This document shows, in pieces, positions 63,644-64,000 of a stretch of DNA of 64,000 nt. A program made the position numbers and the translations under genes. The stretch is from the NCBI GenBank assembly GCA_020852275.1, contig JADZBE010000007.1:62001-126000 (forward strand), written 5' to 3'. The stretch comes from Phycisphaerales bacterium. GTDB lineage: Bacteria; Planctomycetota; Phycisphaerae; UBA1845. A model generated the notes under the pieces. The model saw only the letters and a list, made by a program, of their open reading frames with translations. It made no database searches and was not told where the DNA came from. How positions within the stretch are numbered: the first letter of the stretch is position 1; each line of letters begins with the position of its first letter.

Positions 63644-64000
63644 CCGTGCATTTTCGTCCGGTAATCGGACAGACTTGAGTGCGAGCTGCGCAGGGGGTTC
63701 AAGCGACGCCCGCCGCGCCGGATCCCCCCGCGCACTTTCCGCCTTGTCGACTCGAGCCGCCGGCGCCCGCGCTGGATCACCGCATTGTGGCCTCGCATCC
63801 GGGAGGCGCAGTCTGGCGTACTCGCCTGACTGTGGCGAGCGCGGCAGACCACGGAGCGCGGCAGACCACGGCCACCGGAGTACCGTTGACCGTGCCACCC
63901 TGCCGTCCGCCGGGTGGTACGGTCTGGTGTACGCGCCTGACCGTAACGAGCGCGGAAAACGCTTATCCCGTCGCGACTCCACGGGTTCACTTCCGCGGAC
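63644..64000. repeat. Dispersed repeats upstream of the GT39-like gene
   Basis: The CTGGCGTACTCGCC motif occurs near 63812-63825, and a diverged form (GGTCTGGTGTACGCGCCTGA) lies near 63921-63940. Between them GCGCGGCAGACCACGG is repeated (about 63840 and 63856). These are relatives of the elements at 16240 and 52062. No separate gene is seen; the sequence runs to the window edge. Confidence 0.6.

Overview
The window looks like chromosomal DNA of a high-G+C member of the Planctomycetota, possibly Phycisphaerae-like. This is inferred from gene content, not from a 16S or marker search. Pointers are: a MoxR / DUF58 / BatA-like / vWA operon that ends in a prenyltransferase-repeat protein; a NPCBM-domain protein; several small membrane proteins with a GYDLTGNVSG-type zinc-ribbon tail; and very many palindromic intergenic repeats, including a 26-bp family that would encode TGFQPV-like peptides.

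Layout. (1) 1-14.6 kb, minus strand: a partial NPCBM protein, then one operon read leftward from moxR (13499-14605) through DUF58, two vWA membrane proteins, a 1163-aa membrane-anchored coiled-coil protein, a small secreted protein and the prenyltransferase-repeat protein. (2) 15.1-21.4 kb, plus strand: two related zinc-ribbon membrane proteins, a secreted protein, a class 1B dihydroorotate dehydrogenase and a lipoprotein; then rex on the minus strand. (3) 22.4-25.7 kb, minus strand: three toxin-antitoxin pairs (hicBA, brnTA, DUF433/DUF5615) around an adenylate-forming enzyme that carries repeat insertions. (4) 25.8-33.4 kb: a 1511-aa secreted BNR/PDZ/EF-hand protein and a hybrid histidine kinase. 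(5) 33.8-36.6 kb: an MFS exporter and an alpha/beta hydrolase. (6) 37.0-44.3 kb, plus strand: a candidate peptide-use locus with two POT transporters carrying large periplasmic insertions, two 25-26-aa membrane miniproteins with strong ribosome sites, an unknown membrane protein and peptidase T. (7) 44.3-49.4 kb: an accessory region. The pepT 3' end is repeated twice more around a lower-G+C DUF2806 module, followed by three overlapping zinc-ribbon genes, a palindromic repeat array, a frameshifted zinc-ribbon remnant and tandem repeats. (8) 49.4-53.6 kb: hemerythrin, malic enzyme and small proteins. (9) 53.6-58.3 kb, minus strand: a sialate/sugar operon with SSS symporter, 45-aa accessory protein, sialate O-acetylesterase-like protein and hydroxypyruvate isomerase-like protein. 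(10) 58.5-63.6 kb, minus strand: a secreted serine protease, arginase, tRNA-Leu(UAG) and a GT39-like membrane protein.

The strongest unexplained signal is that two unrelated loci (about 23.1-23.9 kb and 44.2-46.0 kb) show the same architecture. The last 111-115 bp of a host gene are duplicated downstream as direct repeats that bracket accessory cargo: a BrnTA pair in one case, DUF2806 plus a small partner in the other. Dispersed palindromic elements also sit inside reading frames and at gene starts. No CRISPR array, transposase, integrase or convincing intrinsic terminator was seen.
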